A stretch of DNA of 40,905 nucleotides from an uncultured Bartonella sp. GTDB lineage: Bacteria > Pseudomonadota > Alphaproteobacteria > Rhizobiales > Rhizobiaceae. The DNA lies in the NCBI GenBank assembly GCA_946480935.1, contig CAMLLT010000004.1, positions 1-40,905 on the forward strand. The letters are read 5' to 3'. How positions within the stretch are numbered: position 1 is the stretch's first letter; each line of letters opens with the position of its first letter. A model generated the notes under the pieces. That model saw only the letters and a list, made by a program, of their open reading frames with translations. It had not been told where the DNA came from and did no database searches. The position numbers were made by a program, and so were the translations under genes. Below are positions 25,285 through 34,206 of the stretch, in pieces.

Positions 25285-25971
25285 TCAGACAACCTTCACC
25301 ACCAGATCATCCAGCCCGTCAATATGGCCTACCAATTCATCACCTTTTTGCACCGGCCCCACGCCCGCCGGCGTTCCCGTCATGATAATATCTCCCGCCT
25401 GCAACACGAATAATTGCGACAGATAGGCAATCATTTCAGGAATTTTCCAGATCATCTCGTTCAGATTGCCCGATTGGCGACCTTTACCGTTCACCGAAAG
25501 GGTTATCGAACCTTCGTTCATGTTTTTGGTTTGTGATTTTTCAATCAAATGGGAACAGGGAGCCGAATGTTCAAAAGCCTTAGCCGTTTCCCACGAGCGC
25601 CCCGCTTTTTTAAGTTCGGCCTGCAAATCACGTCGCGTCATATCAAGGCCGACAGCAAAACCGAATACGCAATCTTCTGCCTCTTTCGTCGTCAGATTTT
25701 GTCCACCTTTTTGAAGAGCAACAACAAGCTCTATCTCATGTTCAACATCATGACTTTTCGGCGGATAGGGGAAAACACCGTCGAATACCAGATTATCCGG
25801 ATTTTTCTGGAAAAAAAACGGCGCTTCCTTTGACGGGTCATGCCCCATTTCTATCGCATGATTTGCATAATTGCGACCAACGCAATAAATCCTGTGAACC
25901 GGAAAAACTTTACTATTCCCTTTGATCGGAATGCCGATAATTGCAGGGGGCGTAAATATGAAATCACTCAT
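25285..25971 (-). CDS. Fumarylacetoacetate hydrolase (FAH) family protein
   Basis: A 228-residue hydrolase: IYCVGRNYANHAIEMGHDP, then the metal site VEHEIELVVAL (two Glu) with GLDMTRRDLQ (Asp), and the family-closing GDIIMTGTPAGVGP. The family cleaves acylpyruvates such as fumarylpyruvate or maleylpyruvate, or decarboxylates oxaloacetate (FAHD1 type). The substrate here is not determined by sequence alone. GAGAGGA lies about 7 bp before ATG. Single gene. Confidence 0.9.
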   Translation of the reverse strand: MSDFIFTPPAIIGIPIKGNSKVFPVHRIYCVGRNYANHAIEMGHDPSKEAPFFFQKNPDNLVFDGVFPYPPKSHDVEHEIELVVALQKGGQNLTTKEAEDCVFGFAVGLDMTRRDLQAELKKAGRSWETAKAFEHSAPCSHLIEKSQTKNMNEGSITLSVNGKGRQSGNLNEMIWKIPEMIAYLSQLFVLQAGDIIMTGTPAGVGPVQKGDELVGHIDGLDDLVVKVV

Positions 25972-26145
25972 TTCTTTATCCTCTCGTTTGAAAGAAACTT
26001 TCGGAAACTTTCAAGACCGGAAAATCCGGATGACCGGCTTTTATGAAAAATCGAACTTTATAAAGTTTTTAACCGTTTTTCCGAATACAAATTTTTGCAA
26101 CCTTCAAATTTATAGCCATTTTCCCCGATGATATGAAGCCGATAT

Positions 26146-26793
26146 TTATTTAACTTCGGTCACGATCAGACGGACAGCAAAAGCTGTAAAAATTCCGGCC
26201 ATTAAAAAATCAAGTATTCTTACAAAATGCGGGTTTTCTTTTAAGGCTTTGGCAAATTTGTCGGCAGCCAATACCATCGAAACCGTGAAGGGAAGGGAGA
26301 TGGGAATGAAAGAAGCTCCGAGAAAAAATATCTTTCCGGGCGCATGCGGGTCGAGCGCATCAACAAATTGCGGCAAAAAGGTCAAATTGAAAAGAAGCAC
26401 TTTCGGATTTAGAAGATTGATAGCGAGCCCCGTAAGGTAATTCCGTCTCACACTGAGCTTCTTCTGCTTTTTTCCGTCGACCAAAAAATTCGACCGGTTC
26501 AAAAGCGCTTGTAGCGCAAGCCATAAGAGATAGACGGAACCGGCCACTTTGAGGATAAAAAATGCCATTGGCGAGGCTATTATCAACGCCGATAGGCCGA
26601 CAGAGACCGCAAAAACCTGAATGATAATGCCGGTTGTACAACCGGCAATGCAAGCAAGGCCTGCCGCTTTTCCCTGCGATATGGCTCGGCCGACAAAAAG
26701 TGCCATATCGGGACCCGGAATGAGCGTCAAAATGATTGCTGCACCGGCAAATTCCAAAAACACATGGGCGTCAGGTAAGAAAGACATGGTCAT
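26146..26793 (-). CDS. LysE/RhtB family amino-acid exporter
   Basis: A 215-residue inner-membrane protein with about six hydrophobic segments. The conserved N-terminal motif ILTLIPGPDMALFVGRAISQG and the NLLNPKVLLFNLTFLPQFV segment identify the LysE superfamily, RhtB branch, which exports small amino acids or their derivatives. ATG 26793 and ATG 26787 are both possible. It is divergent from argG, sharing a 178-bp intergenic region; a link to arginine is not shown. Confidence 0.88.
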   Translation of the reverse strand: MTMSFLPDAHVFLEFAGAAIILTLIPGPDMALFVGRAISQGKAAGLACIAGCTTGIIIQVFAVSVGLSALIIASPMAFFILKVAGSVYLLWLALQALLNRSNFLVDGKKQKKLSVRRNYLTGLAINLLNPKVLLFNLTFLPQFVDALDPHAPGKIFFLGASFIPISLPFTVSMVLAADKFAKALKENPHFVRILDFLMAGIFTAFAVRLIVTEVK

Positions 26794-26971
26794 GATCTCT
26801 CGTTAATCATCTTTGTCTTATTGTTTTATCAAACCATTTCAATCTGTTTTTATAAGTTTTATGTAAGAAAAAATTTTTGATTGCTTGCATGGTTGCTATC
26901 TCCTGATAAAACAGCTCATATCAATTCAATCGGGTCAATCAATTGGGGCCATTAATTATCGGACAGAAAAA

Positions 26972-28192
26972 ATGGAAAAGTGGAAAGACGTTAAAAAAGT
27001 TGTACTGGCCTATTCAGGCGGCCTTGATACTTCAATCATATTGAAATGGTTGCAAACCGAGCTTGGTGCCGAAGTTATCACCTTCACAGCCGATCTGGGG
27101 CAGGGCGAAGAGCTTGAGCCGGCACGCCGCAAAGCGGAAATGCTCGGTGCCAAACAGATTTTTATGGAAGACCTGCGCGAAGAATTTGTTCGCGATTTCG
27201 TATTTCCGATGTTTCGCGCCAATGCGGTTTATGAAGGTGTCTACCTTCTGGGAACATCAATTGCCCGCCCGCTCATTTCAAAACATCTGATTGAAATTGC
27301 CGAAAAAACCGGTGCCGATGCGATTGCTCATGGTGCGACAGGTAAGGGCAATGATCAGGTTCGTTTTGAACTTTCAGCTTATGCTTTGAACCCTGATATA
27401 AAAATCATTGCGCCATGGCGGGACTGGAATTTCAAGAGCCGTACAGAGCTTCTGGATTTTGCCCAGAAACACCAGATTCCTGTGACCAAAGATAAACAGG
27501 GTGAAGCACCTTTTTCGGTTGATGCGAATTTGCTGCACTCGTCTTCAGAAGGTAAAGTGTTGGAAGACCCGTCACTTCCCGCTCCCGAATATGTGCATTT
27601 GCGCACTGTCTCGCCTGAAAATGCACCTGATAAACCGACGATTATCACCATCGGCTTCAAGAATGGCGATGCCGTTTCAATCAATGGCAAACAAATGTCG
27701 CCGGCAACTTTGCTGACCGAACTCAATAAATATGGTCACGATAACGGTATCGGTCGTGTTGATCTGGTTGAAAACCGCTTTGTCGGTATGAAATCACGTG
27801 GTGTCTATGAAACGCCGGGCGGTACAATCCTGCTTGCAGCCCACCGCGCAATTGAATCGATCACGCTTGATCGCGGTGCAGCACATTTGAAAGACGAGTT
27901 GATGCCGCGTTATGCCGAGTTGATTTACAACGGCTTCTGGTTTTCTCCCGAACGCAAAATGTTGCAGGCTGCAATAGATCTGTCGCAGGAAAATGTTGAA
28001 GGGGAAGTCAAGCTGAAACTCTATAAGGGCAATGTCATTATTGAAGGTCGCAAGAGTGACAAATCGCTTTATTCGAGTTCACTCGTTACATTTGAAGATG
28101 ACCACGGCGCCTATGACCAGAAAGATGCTGCAGGCTTCATCAAATTGAATGCTCTGCGCCTTCGCACCCTTGCTGCACGTGATCGCAAATAA
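26972..28192 (+). CDS. argG: Argininosuccinate synthase
   Basis: A 406-residue ATP-dependent ligase joining citrulline and aspartate, the penultimate arginine step. It has the PP-loop [18 protein letters not shown] at the N-terminus, [14 protein letters not shown] around residue 118, and [24 protein letters not shown] toward the C-terminus. The ATG at 26972 has GGACAG upstream and starts the conserved domain; the frame start at 26885 adds an unconserved extension. A strong terminator follows. Confidence 0.96.
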   Translation: MEKWKDVKKVVLAYSGGLDTSIILKWLQTELGAEVITFTADLGQGEELEPARRKAEMLGAKQIFMEDLREEFVRDFVFPMFRANAVYEGVYLLGTSIARPLISKHLIEIAEKTGADAIAHGATGKGNDQVRFELSAYALNPDIKIIAPWRDWNFKSRTELLDFAQKHQIPVTKDKQGEAPFSVDANLLHSSSEGKVLEDPSLPAPEYVHLRTVSPENAPDKPTIITIGFKNGDAVSINGKQMSPATLLTELNKYGHDNGIGRVDLVENRFVGMKSRGVYETPGGTILLAAHRAIESITLDRGAAHLKDELMPRYAELIYNGFWFSPERKMLQAAIDLSQENVEGEVKLKLYKGNVIIEGRKSDKSLYSSSLVTFEDDHGAYDQKDAAGFIKLNALRLRTLAARDRK

Positions 28193-28213
28193 GCATTTTT
28201 ATCCATATTTTAC

Positions 28214-28246
28214 AAAAGCTCCGGAATGAATCTTCCGGAGCTTTTT
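28214..28246 (+). terminator. Rho-independent terminator of argG
   Basis: AAAAGCTCCGGAA pairs with TTCCGGAGCTTTT around a short TGAATC loop, followed by T-rich sequence. Perfect stem; strong in both directions. Confidence 0.92.
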
Positions 28247-28453
28247 ATTGCCTTTTGTCATCTCCAAATCTAACCTGAATTTTGCAAGTTACGTCGTTAA
28301 AAGATTTCCCAAAAACAACAAAAAAATACCGATCATCAAGTGCTTTTGTCCCATGTGCCAAGGTGAAAAACCCCGAATTGCCGGCTAAAGGATTGTTTTT
28401 TCCCTTATGCAGGACTAAATCCAAAAGAGAAATAAATTGGAAAGGCTCCTTGG

Positions 28454-28651
28454 ATGAAACAAAATCTTGGTAGCGTTGATCGCATTATCCGTATTATTAT
28501 CGGTGTTGTTCTGCTTTCTCTTATTTTCATTCTTGATAGCGGCGCGCGCTGGTTTGGTTTGATCGGCCTTATTCCGCTTATCACTGCAATTATCGGTTTT
28601 TGCCCGCTTTATAAAATATTCGGCCTATCAAGCTGCCCTTTGAAACACTGA
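28454..28651 (+). CDS. DUF2892 (YgaP-like) small membrane protein
   Basis: A 65-residue protein: MKQNLGSVDRIIRIIIGVVLLS, a second hydrophobic stretch LIGLIPLITAIIGFCPLYKIFG, and the typical C-terminal GLSSCP. This is the inner-membrane DUF2892 domain, found alone or fused to rhodanese in YgaP. Two Cys (in FCPLY and SCP) are conserved in the family. Its role is unknown, possibly sulfur-related by analogy with YgaP. Confidence 0.85.
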   Translation: MKQNLGSVDRIIRIIIGVVLLSLIFILDSGARWFGLIGLIPLITAIIGFCPLYKIFGLSSCPLKH

Positions 28652-28700
28652 TAAAACGATTCGCCGCTTTGGTGTACATTGACCCAAAAACTTCAGTCCG

Positions 28701-29279
28701 TTAGCGGGTTCCCATGTATAGTAATTCCGGAATTTGGAAGATGCTCGGATAAGTCACTAACATCATTCCGCCACTGAAACTTAATGTGAAAATAATTGTT
28801 GCGACGATGACACCGGTTGCACCATTCATAAAAGCCGGTGTTTCAATCGGGTTCCGGCTTATCGGCTTTTCTTGCTTATCTTCCGGATCATCATCTAGCG
28901 TGACAATGAATAAGCCGAGATTGAGAAGTGGTATGACCAGGAGCCAGGCAGCGCCTTTTTTACCGAATCCGTCCCGCGCACGGGAAACAGAAAGGTACAT
29001 GGCGATATAACCAAACAGAAATGGCGGGATAGCTGCAAGCAAAACCAGAAATGCCAGTGGCAATGTGCCAATTAATCTGAACACTAGCAAATTGATTGCA
29101 TAAGTTAATAAAACATAGCCCAAAAACGCAAAGGCAAGTATAAACATATAGGGAATGCGATAAAGCGTCTTCAAACTGATATTGGTAAAATAGGCGAGCA
29201 CAGCACCAAACAGAAACGAAAGCAGAAGTCCATCCAGTGAAAGAATAAAACCTTTAATAGAAAAAATGTAACTTAACAT
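28701..29279 (-). CDS. Hypothetical multi-pass membrane protein
   Basis: A 192-residue protein with about five hydrophobic helices: near residues 12-35, 44-64, 68-98, 112-126 and 157-177. A charged loop DDDPEDKQEKPISRNPIE lies between the last two. The segment SRARDGFGKKGAAWLLVIPLLNLGLFIV recalls the small DUF805-like membrane modules, but I do not recognise a family with confidence. Single minus-strand gene, convergent with the DUF2892 gene. Confidence 0.6.
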   Translation of the reverse strand: MLSYIFSIKGFILSLDGLLLSFLFGAVLAYFTNISLKTLYRIPYMFILAFAFLGYVLLTYAINLLVFRLIGTLPLAFLVLLAAIPPFLFGYIAMYLSVSRARDGFGKKGAAWLLVIPLLNLGLFIVTLDDDPEDKQEKPISRNPIETPAFMNGATGVIVATIIFTLSFSGGMMLVTYPSIFQIPELLYMGTR

Positions 29280-29547
29280 TTATATTACTTCTTTCTGCAA
29301 TTGCTGTTCGAGTAATTACAAAACTTCCGAGAATAATTCCGCCTTTTAAAAAAATTTTTTAAACGACCCTACTTCTCTTTTCGGAGAATAGTATCGTTAC
29401 CCGGACCGCGCTATATTGTATCCCGATCGGGTTTATATCTCAATCGGGACCGGGACGTGAACAACAATGCAATTATAAGATGAATGCCGATTGAAAAACA
29501 CGTCGTTTTAGCTGTTATCATTCTTTAAATATTGTTTTATCTGAACA

Positions 29548-29700
29548 CTAGTGACGATCGACCGAAACGCCATTTTTATCAATTGTCATTTCGACGCCTG
29601 ACGGTTTTTGCTGCTGTTTCTGTTGGTAAGTTTTATAACCCAAGCCCGCAACAACAACGATAAGAATGCCAATAATAAGGAAAAGGAAATTCCGGTTCAT
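29548..29700 (-). CDS. Small single-pass membrane protein (50 aa)
   Basis: A short gene starting MNRNFLFLIIGILIVVVAGL: one N-terminal membrane helix, then a Gln/Lys-rich linker and a tail GVEMTIDKNGVSVDRH. ATG at 29700 is preceded by GGGAG about 8 bp upstream; the stop is TAG. The pattern 'membrane helix, Gln/Lys linker, (I/V)E(I/M)xIxxNGxSVxxR' matches small conserved proteins I recall from Rhizobiales, so I consider it real. Function unknown; the tail probably faces the periplasm. Confidence 0.65.
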   Translation of the reverse strand: MNRNFLFLIIGILIVVVAGLGYKTYQQKQQQKPSGVEMTIDKNGVSVDRH

Positions 29701-29821
29701 CAAATTGCTCCCTACTCAAAGTAATAGGGAGCAATATGGAGCATTATTTTCTATTTCAAGGGAAGTATTACCCGGTTTTCAATTCAGAATGACCGGAAGA
29801 ACACTTTCGATATGGCTCATT

Positions 29822-32770
29822 TTAATGGGCTTCATCCCAATTTTTAGCTGCGCGTGCATCGACTTTAAGTGGCACAGATAGGGATAATGCCGGCATTGTC
29901 GCGTTCTCCATCACATCTTTTACAAGAGCGGTGGTTTTTTCAACTTCGTTTTCAGGCAATTCGAAAATCAGTTCATCATGAACCTGCAACAACATTTTAG
30001 CCGATAAGCCGGCTTCCTTCAGCGCGTCATCCATTTTTATCATGGCACGACGGATAATATCGGCTGCAGCCCCCTGAATCGGTGCATTGATTGCCGCTCT
30101 CTCGTTGAATGCCCGCACTTGTGCGCTTTTGGAATTGATATCCGGATAATGTGCGCGCCGTCCGAAAATTGTTTCTACGAACCCATGTTCATGCGCAAAA
30201 GCTTTGGTCTTTTCCATATAGTCTTTGATACCGGGAAAACGTTCAAAATAGGTGCGGATATATTGGGCTGCTTCCTCGCGCGGAATCGACAATTGATTGG
30301 CGAGACCGAAGGCAGAAATGCCATAGATAATCCCGAAATTGATCGCTTTGGCACGGCGACGAACTTCCGGTGGCATACCCTCGATCGGCACACCAAACAT
30401 TTCCGATGCCGTCATTGCATGAATATCAAGGCCATCTGCAAATGCTTTCTTCAAAGCTTTGATATCGGCGACATGGGCAAGAACACGCAATTCAATCTGG
30501 CTGTAATCGGCAGACAGTAGTAAATTGCCGGGACCGGCTATAAAAGCGGCACGGATTTTTCTTCCCTCCGGTGTGCGAACCGGAATATTTTGCAAATTCG
30601 GGTCTGACGAGGCAAGCCTTCCGGTTGACGTTGCAGCCATTGAATAGTTTGTATGAACGCGCCCCGTATCAGGTAAAATATAATTCGGAAGAGCATCGGT
30701 ATAAGTCGATTTCAATTTTGTTAGCTGGCGCCAATCAACAATCTTGCGGGGTAATTCATGGCCCTCGGCTGCCAGATCTTCAAGAACCTGAGCCGATGTT
30801 GACCATTGACCGGTTTTGGTTTTCGAGCCGCCGGGCAAGCCCATTTTACCGAATAAAATTTCTCCCAATTGCTTGGGCGAACCGATATTGAACTTTTCTC
30901 CGGCAAGTTGATAGATTTCGTCTTCCAAAGCGGCCGCCGACTGGGCAAGCTCGCCGGATAGTCGTGACAATAATTGCCGGTCAACCAGAACACCGCGTTC
31001 TTCCATACGCGCAAGAACGGTCACCAATGGCCGCTCCAGACGCTCATAAACACGGGTAACACCGCGAGCGACAATTTGCGGTTTTAAAACCCTCCAAAGT
31101 CGCAACGTAACATCGGCATCTTCGGCCGCATATTGTGTTGCCCGTTTCAAATCGACGGCTGCAAAACCCGTTGCCGTTTTTCCACTTCCGGCAACCTCTT
31201 TGAATGTAATCGGCTTATGCCCCAACCAGCGCTCTGAAAGTGCGTCCATTCCATGGGTCAAAGTTCCGGCATCAAGAACATAGGAAAGCAACATCGTATC
31301 GTCGAAGGACCGGATTGTGACATGATATTGTCGCATCACCAGCCAATCATATTTCATATTTTGCGCGATTTTTAATATTGCAGGATTTTCCAAGACCGGT
31401 TTCAATAAAGCGACCGCTTTTTGTGTATCAATTTGTCCTTTCAGGCGTCCGCCGCCCAATAAATCATTGCTACCATCGACATGGTTGAGTGGCACATAAG
31501 CTGCTTCACCGGGATTAAGGCCTATAGAAAAGCCCACAAGTTCCGCTTGCATCGGATCAAGTGAAGTCGTTTCGGTATCAAATGCAAAGAACCCCTGATC
31601 CAACGCCCGATCAAGCCACTGTTTCAGTTCGGCTTCGTCAGTTATGGTGTGATAAGCGGTCGTATCTATTTTTTCTGTGAGTGCTTCTTTTTTACGTTTT
31701 TCTGCAAGAAGCTGCGGGGTGTTTTCTTGTGCATCGTCGGAGCCGCTTTTTTGTTCTTGTTCAAGATTGCCACTCGCTTCCGGCGCTCTGCCGACATCCG
31801 AACCCGCCTCAAGATCTGGCCCGTGGGCACTCTTGCCCCATTCGACATCAAGATTGACCGGCTCGATCAAAGCCGCATCACAATTGGTTGCTTCTGCGAC
31901 ACGACGCGTCAAAGAATTGAATTCCATTGCTTTCAAAAAGCCGATAAGGCGCGGCCCGTCGGTTGGTTCCAATAGAAGCCCATCAAGACCAATTTCAAGC
32001 GGAACATCGGTTTTTAATGTTACAAGTTGACGCGCCAATCTTGCCTGATCGGCAAATTCGATAATATTTTCACGACGTTTTTGTTGTTTGATGTCTCCGG
32101 CATGAGCCAAAAGCGTATCAAGATCACCGAATTCGTCAAGAAGCTGGGCTGCGGTTTTCGGGCCAATACCCGGAACACCTGGAACATTATCGGTCGAATC
32201 GCCGGTAAGAGATTGCAAATCAATCATCTTTTCAGGCGGAACGCCCCATTTTTCGATCACTTCTTTAATGCCGATCGGACGGTCTTTCATGCCGTCATAC
32301 ATCCCGACCTGTTGATTGACGAGTTGCATGAGATCCTTGTCGGAAGAAATGATTGTGGTTTTTGCACCACTTCGGGTAGCCGCAGAAGCATAAGTCGCAA
32401 TAATATCGTCAGCCTCATAACCTTCTTTTTCAATACAGGGTAGATTGAAAGCGCGGGTTGCCTGCCTGATAAGGCTGAATTGGGGAATAAGATCGTCGGG
32501 TGGAGTAGGGCGGTTCGCTTTATATTCGGGATATATCTTTTTACGGAACGTTTCTGATGAATAGTCAAAAATGACAGCAAAATGCGTCGGCACGACGCCA
32601 ACAGCTGTATCACGCGCATCGCACAGCAATTTCCAGAGCATATTGCAAAAACCCGCCAGTGCACCAACAGGCAAACCGTCTTTTTTCCGTGTTAATGGCG
32701 GCAAAGCGTGATAGGCGCGAAAGATATAACTTGAACCGTCAACGAGAAAAAGGTGATCATTTTTGTGCAT
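29822..32770 (-). CDS. polA: DNA polymerase I
   Basis: A predicted 982-residue repair and Okazaki-fragment polymerase. The 5'-nuclease domain covers about 1-290 (FLVDGSSYIFRAYHALPPL; LTGDSTDNVPGVPGIGPKTA). A low-complexity linker (~300-380) is rich in Glu, Gln, Ser and Ala. The 3'-5' exonuclease retains FAFDTETTSLDP, so proofreading looks intact, unlike enzymes such as Taq. The polymerase domain has motif A LLSADYSQIELRVLAHVA, motif B RRRAKAINFGIIYG and motif C LLQVHDELIFELPE. ATG 32770 is preferred, with CAGGA 6 bp upstream; ATG 32785 is the alternative. Its upstream gap carries a small-RNA candidate on the opposite strand. Confidence 0.96.
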   Translation of the reverse strand: MHKNDHLFLVDGSSYIFRAYHALPPLTRKKDGLPVGALAGFCNMLWKLLCDARDTAVGVVPTHFAVIFDYSSETFRKKIYPEYKANRPTPPDDLIPQFSLIRQATRAFNLPCIEKEGYEADDIIATYASAATRSGAKTTIISSDKDLMQLVNQQVGMYDGMKDRPIGIKEVIEKWGVPPEKMIDLQSLTGDSTDNVPGVPGIGPKTAAQLLDEFGDLDTLLAHAGDIKQQKRRENIIEFADQARLARQLVTLKTDVPLEIGLDGLLLEPTDGPRLIGFLKAMEFNSLTRRVAEATNCDAALIEPVNLDVEWGKSAHGPDLEAGSDVGRAPEASGNLEQEQKSGSDDAQENTPQLLAEKRKKEALTEKIDTTAYHTITDEAELKQWLDRALDQGFFAFDTETTSLDPMQAELVGFSIGLNPGEAAYVPLNHVDGSNDLLGGGRLKGQIDTQKAVALLKPVLENPAILKIAQNMKYDWLVMRQYHVTIRSFDDTMLLSYVLDAGTLTHGMDALSERWLGHKPITFKEVAGSGKTATGFAAVDLKRATQYAAEDADVTLRLWRVLKPQIVARGVTRVYERLERPLVTVLARMEERGVLVDRQLLSRLSGELAQSAAALEDEIYQLAGEKFNIGSPKQLGEILFGKMGLPGGSKTKTGQWSTSAQVLEDLAAEGHELPRKIVDWRQLTKLKSTYTDALPNYILPDTGRVHTNYSMAATSTGRLASSDPNLQNIPVRTPEGRKIRAAFIAGPGNLLLSADYSQIELRVLAHVADIKALKKAFADGLDIHAMTASEMFGVPIEGMPPEVRRRAKAINFGIIYGISAFGLANQLSIPREEAAQYIRTYFERFPGIKDYMEKTKAFAHEHGFVETIFGRRAHYPDINSKSAQVRAFNERAAINAPIQGAAADIIRRAMIKMDDALKEAGLSAKMLLQVHDELIFELPENEVEKTTALVKDVMENATMPALSLSVPLKVDARAAKNWDEAH

Positions 32771-32969
32771 CGTCAATCCTGACATTGAATTCTGAAAACA
32801 TTATATAAAGTTAAGAGCATATTGAACCCAAATAGCCCATTAGCAAACGATAGAAAATGTGGTGCGGGCAAAATTTATCGTTAGCCTTTTCGGACATTTT
32901 TCACGCATTTGTTACAAAATGTTAATATAGTTGCCCTTGAAAAGCCATTTTTAAATTCTTTTATATGAC

Positions 32970-33121
32970 CTATCGACACTGCGTCGATATGTCCGGTTGT
33001 CCGGCTTTGTCCCCCGCCGTTTACCGGATACAACAGTCTACTTTCCCTCTCCGGACTGTTGAGTGAGTGCAGTAAAAAAGGCCGTTGTGGTTCCCCCCTC
33101 TCCGCAACGGTCTATTTTTTT
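32970..33121 (+). ncRNA. Candidate small RNA, ~150 nt, with C/U-rich loops
   Basis: Three successive hairpins lie in the gap between the divergent polA and ABC-transporter genes: 32971-32989 (TATCGAC/GTCGATA), 33031-33061 (CAACAGTC/GACTGTTG, loop TACTTTCCCTCTCC region), and a terminator at 33080-33121. A promoter-like TTGAAA (32938-32943) and TTTATA 17 bp later would start transcription at the first hairpin. A terminator in a divergent gap serves neither flanking gene, so it must end an independent transcript. The exposed CU-rich loops resemble the anti-Shine-Dalgarno loops of alphaproteobacterial sRNAs such as the alpha-r14 and CcsR/cuckoo families. The family is not determined. Confidence 0.65.
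33080..33121 (+). terminator. Terminator of the small RNA
   Basis: GGCCGTTGTGG pairs with CCGCAACGGTC: 11 bp, two G-U, loop of about 11 pyrimidine-rich bases. Seven T follow from 33115. Six A precede the stem, so it would also work on the minus strand. Confidence 0.88.
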
Positions 33122-33304
33122 GTGCTTGATATGAAGGCAGTTTTTATGGTGGTTTATTCTACCATATTTATGTTTACACGTTTTTCTTTCTTCTGCCAGT
33201 CGGTTATCGGGCATCGTTTTTTAAAAAAATAAGAAAAACCGGTTTTCCTTTTTTATTCGATTTACCCCTCTTTGTAACAGAGAAAATCTATATTAACATT
33301 AGTT

Positions 33305-33324
33305 GTTCAACAATATTATTGAAC
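33305..33324. promoter_or_regulatory. Palindromic operator upstream of the ABC/GntR/DUF1989 operon
   Basis: GTTCAACAATATTATTGAAC is a 20-bp dyad, perfect except for one C/A pair, about 22 bp before the first start codon. The operon encodes its own GntR/FCD regulator, which makes this the likely autoregulatory site; binding is inferred. Confidence 0.55.
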
Positions 33325-33346
33325 TAAAAACAAAGAGGGGAAAATC

Positions 33347-34183
33347 ATGAATTTTTTATCAGCCAAATATATTAAAACAGGGGTCTATTTTTGTCTTGGT
33401 TTTTTATTTTTAACCTTTCAAGCTTCCGCCGAGTTGCTCGAAAAAGGTAAACTTTCTATCGGCTCCGATCTGACATATCCGCCCTATGCCTATATGGCCG
33501 ACAACAAGCCAGCCGGCTTCGATGTAGAATTTTCAGAATTGCTTGCAAAACAAATGGGACTTCAACCGAATTTTGTTGATACCCGTTTTTCCAGTCTGAT
33601 CACTGGAATGCGGTCATTCAAATTCGACATTATTGTTTCAGCGATGTTTATTTCGGAAGAGCGGAGCAAAGTTCTCGATTTTATTCCTTACATCAAAACC
33701 GGCAATTCCATGATGGTTTTGAAGGGATCTTCATTCCAGCCGGCAAAAGAAGATGAATTGTGTGGTAAAACGGTAGGATCAATTCGCGGTGGTGCCTGGG
33801 TTCCGTCTCTGCGTGCTCTTTCAACCGACTATTGCAGCAAAAACGGCAAAGCTCCATTGACGGTCAATGAATATGATACGGATCCCCAAGTCACACAAGC
33901 ATTACGTTCGGGTACAATTGATGTCCAAATGTCCGACGCCAGTGTAATTTCAAGTGTAATGGAGCGGTTTCCCGGCCAATTCGAGGTAACCAGTCACGAA
34001 TTGATTTATCCGGTTCTCATCGGAATTGGCATTGGTAAAAATAATAAAGATATCGACCAACAGGTTTCACAAGCTTTCGAGGCTCTCAGACAAGATGGCA
34101 GTTATGCCAAATTGTTGGAAAAATATCATTTTTTCGCGCCTGATCAGGCCGATATCGATGCTGCTGTCAACAAGCTGAAATAA
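33347..34183 (+). CDS. Amino-acid-type ABC transporter substrate-binding protein
   Basis: A 278-residue periplasmic binding protein with signal peptide ending LTFQASA. It has the SBP_bac_3 domain: LSIGSDLTYPPYAYMADNKPAGFDVEFSELLAKQMG, DIIVSAMFISEERSKVLDFI, and VNEYDTDPQVTQALRSGTIDVQMSD. Members bind polar or basic amino acids and related compounds. AGAGGGGA lies just upstream of the ATG. First gene of a four-gene operon (binding protein, permease-ATPase, GntR, DUF1989). The ligand is unknown; a guanidino or amino-acid compound fits the context but is inference. Confidence 0.9.
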   Translation: MNFLSAKYIKTGVYFCLGFLFLTFQASAELLEKGKLSIGSDLTYPPYAYMADNKPAGFDVEFSELLAKQMGLQPNFVDTRFSSLITGMRSFKFDIIVSAMFISEERSKVLDFIPYIKTGNSMMVLKGSSFQPAKEDELCGKTVGSIRGGAWVPSLRALSTDYCSKNGKAPLTVNEYDTDPQVTQALRSGTIDVQMSDASVISSVMERFPGQFEVTSHELIYPVLIGIGIGKNNKDIDQQVSQAFEALRQDGSYAKLLEKYHFFAPDQADIDAAVNKLK

Positions 34184-34206
34184 ATCCGGCGAGGTGAAAC
34201 GATAAT

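Noticed and set aside
25091-25426. Repeat-encoded proteins in the 56-bp array
   Set aside because: The open frames arise because 56-bp units lack stops in some frames; they run antisense into the FAH gene and have no ribosome site.
32970-33121. 6S RNA
   Set aside because: 6S needs its 5' and 3' ends to pair around a central bubble; here there are three separate local hairpins.
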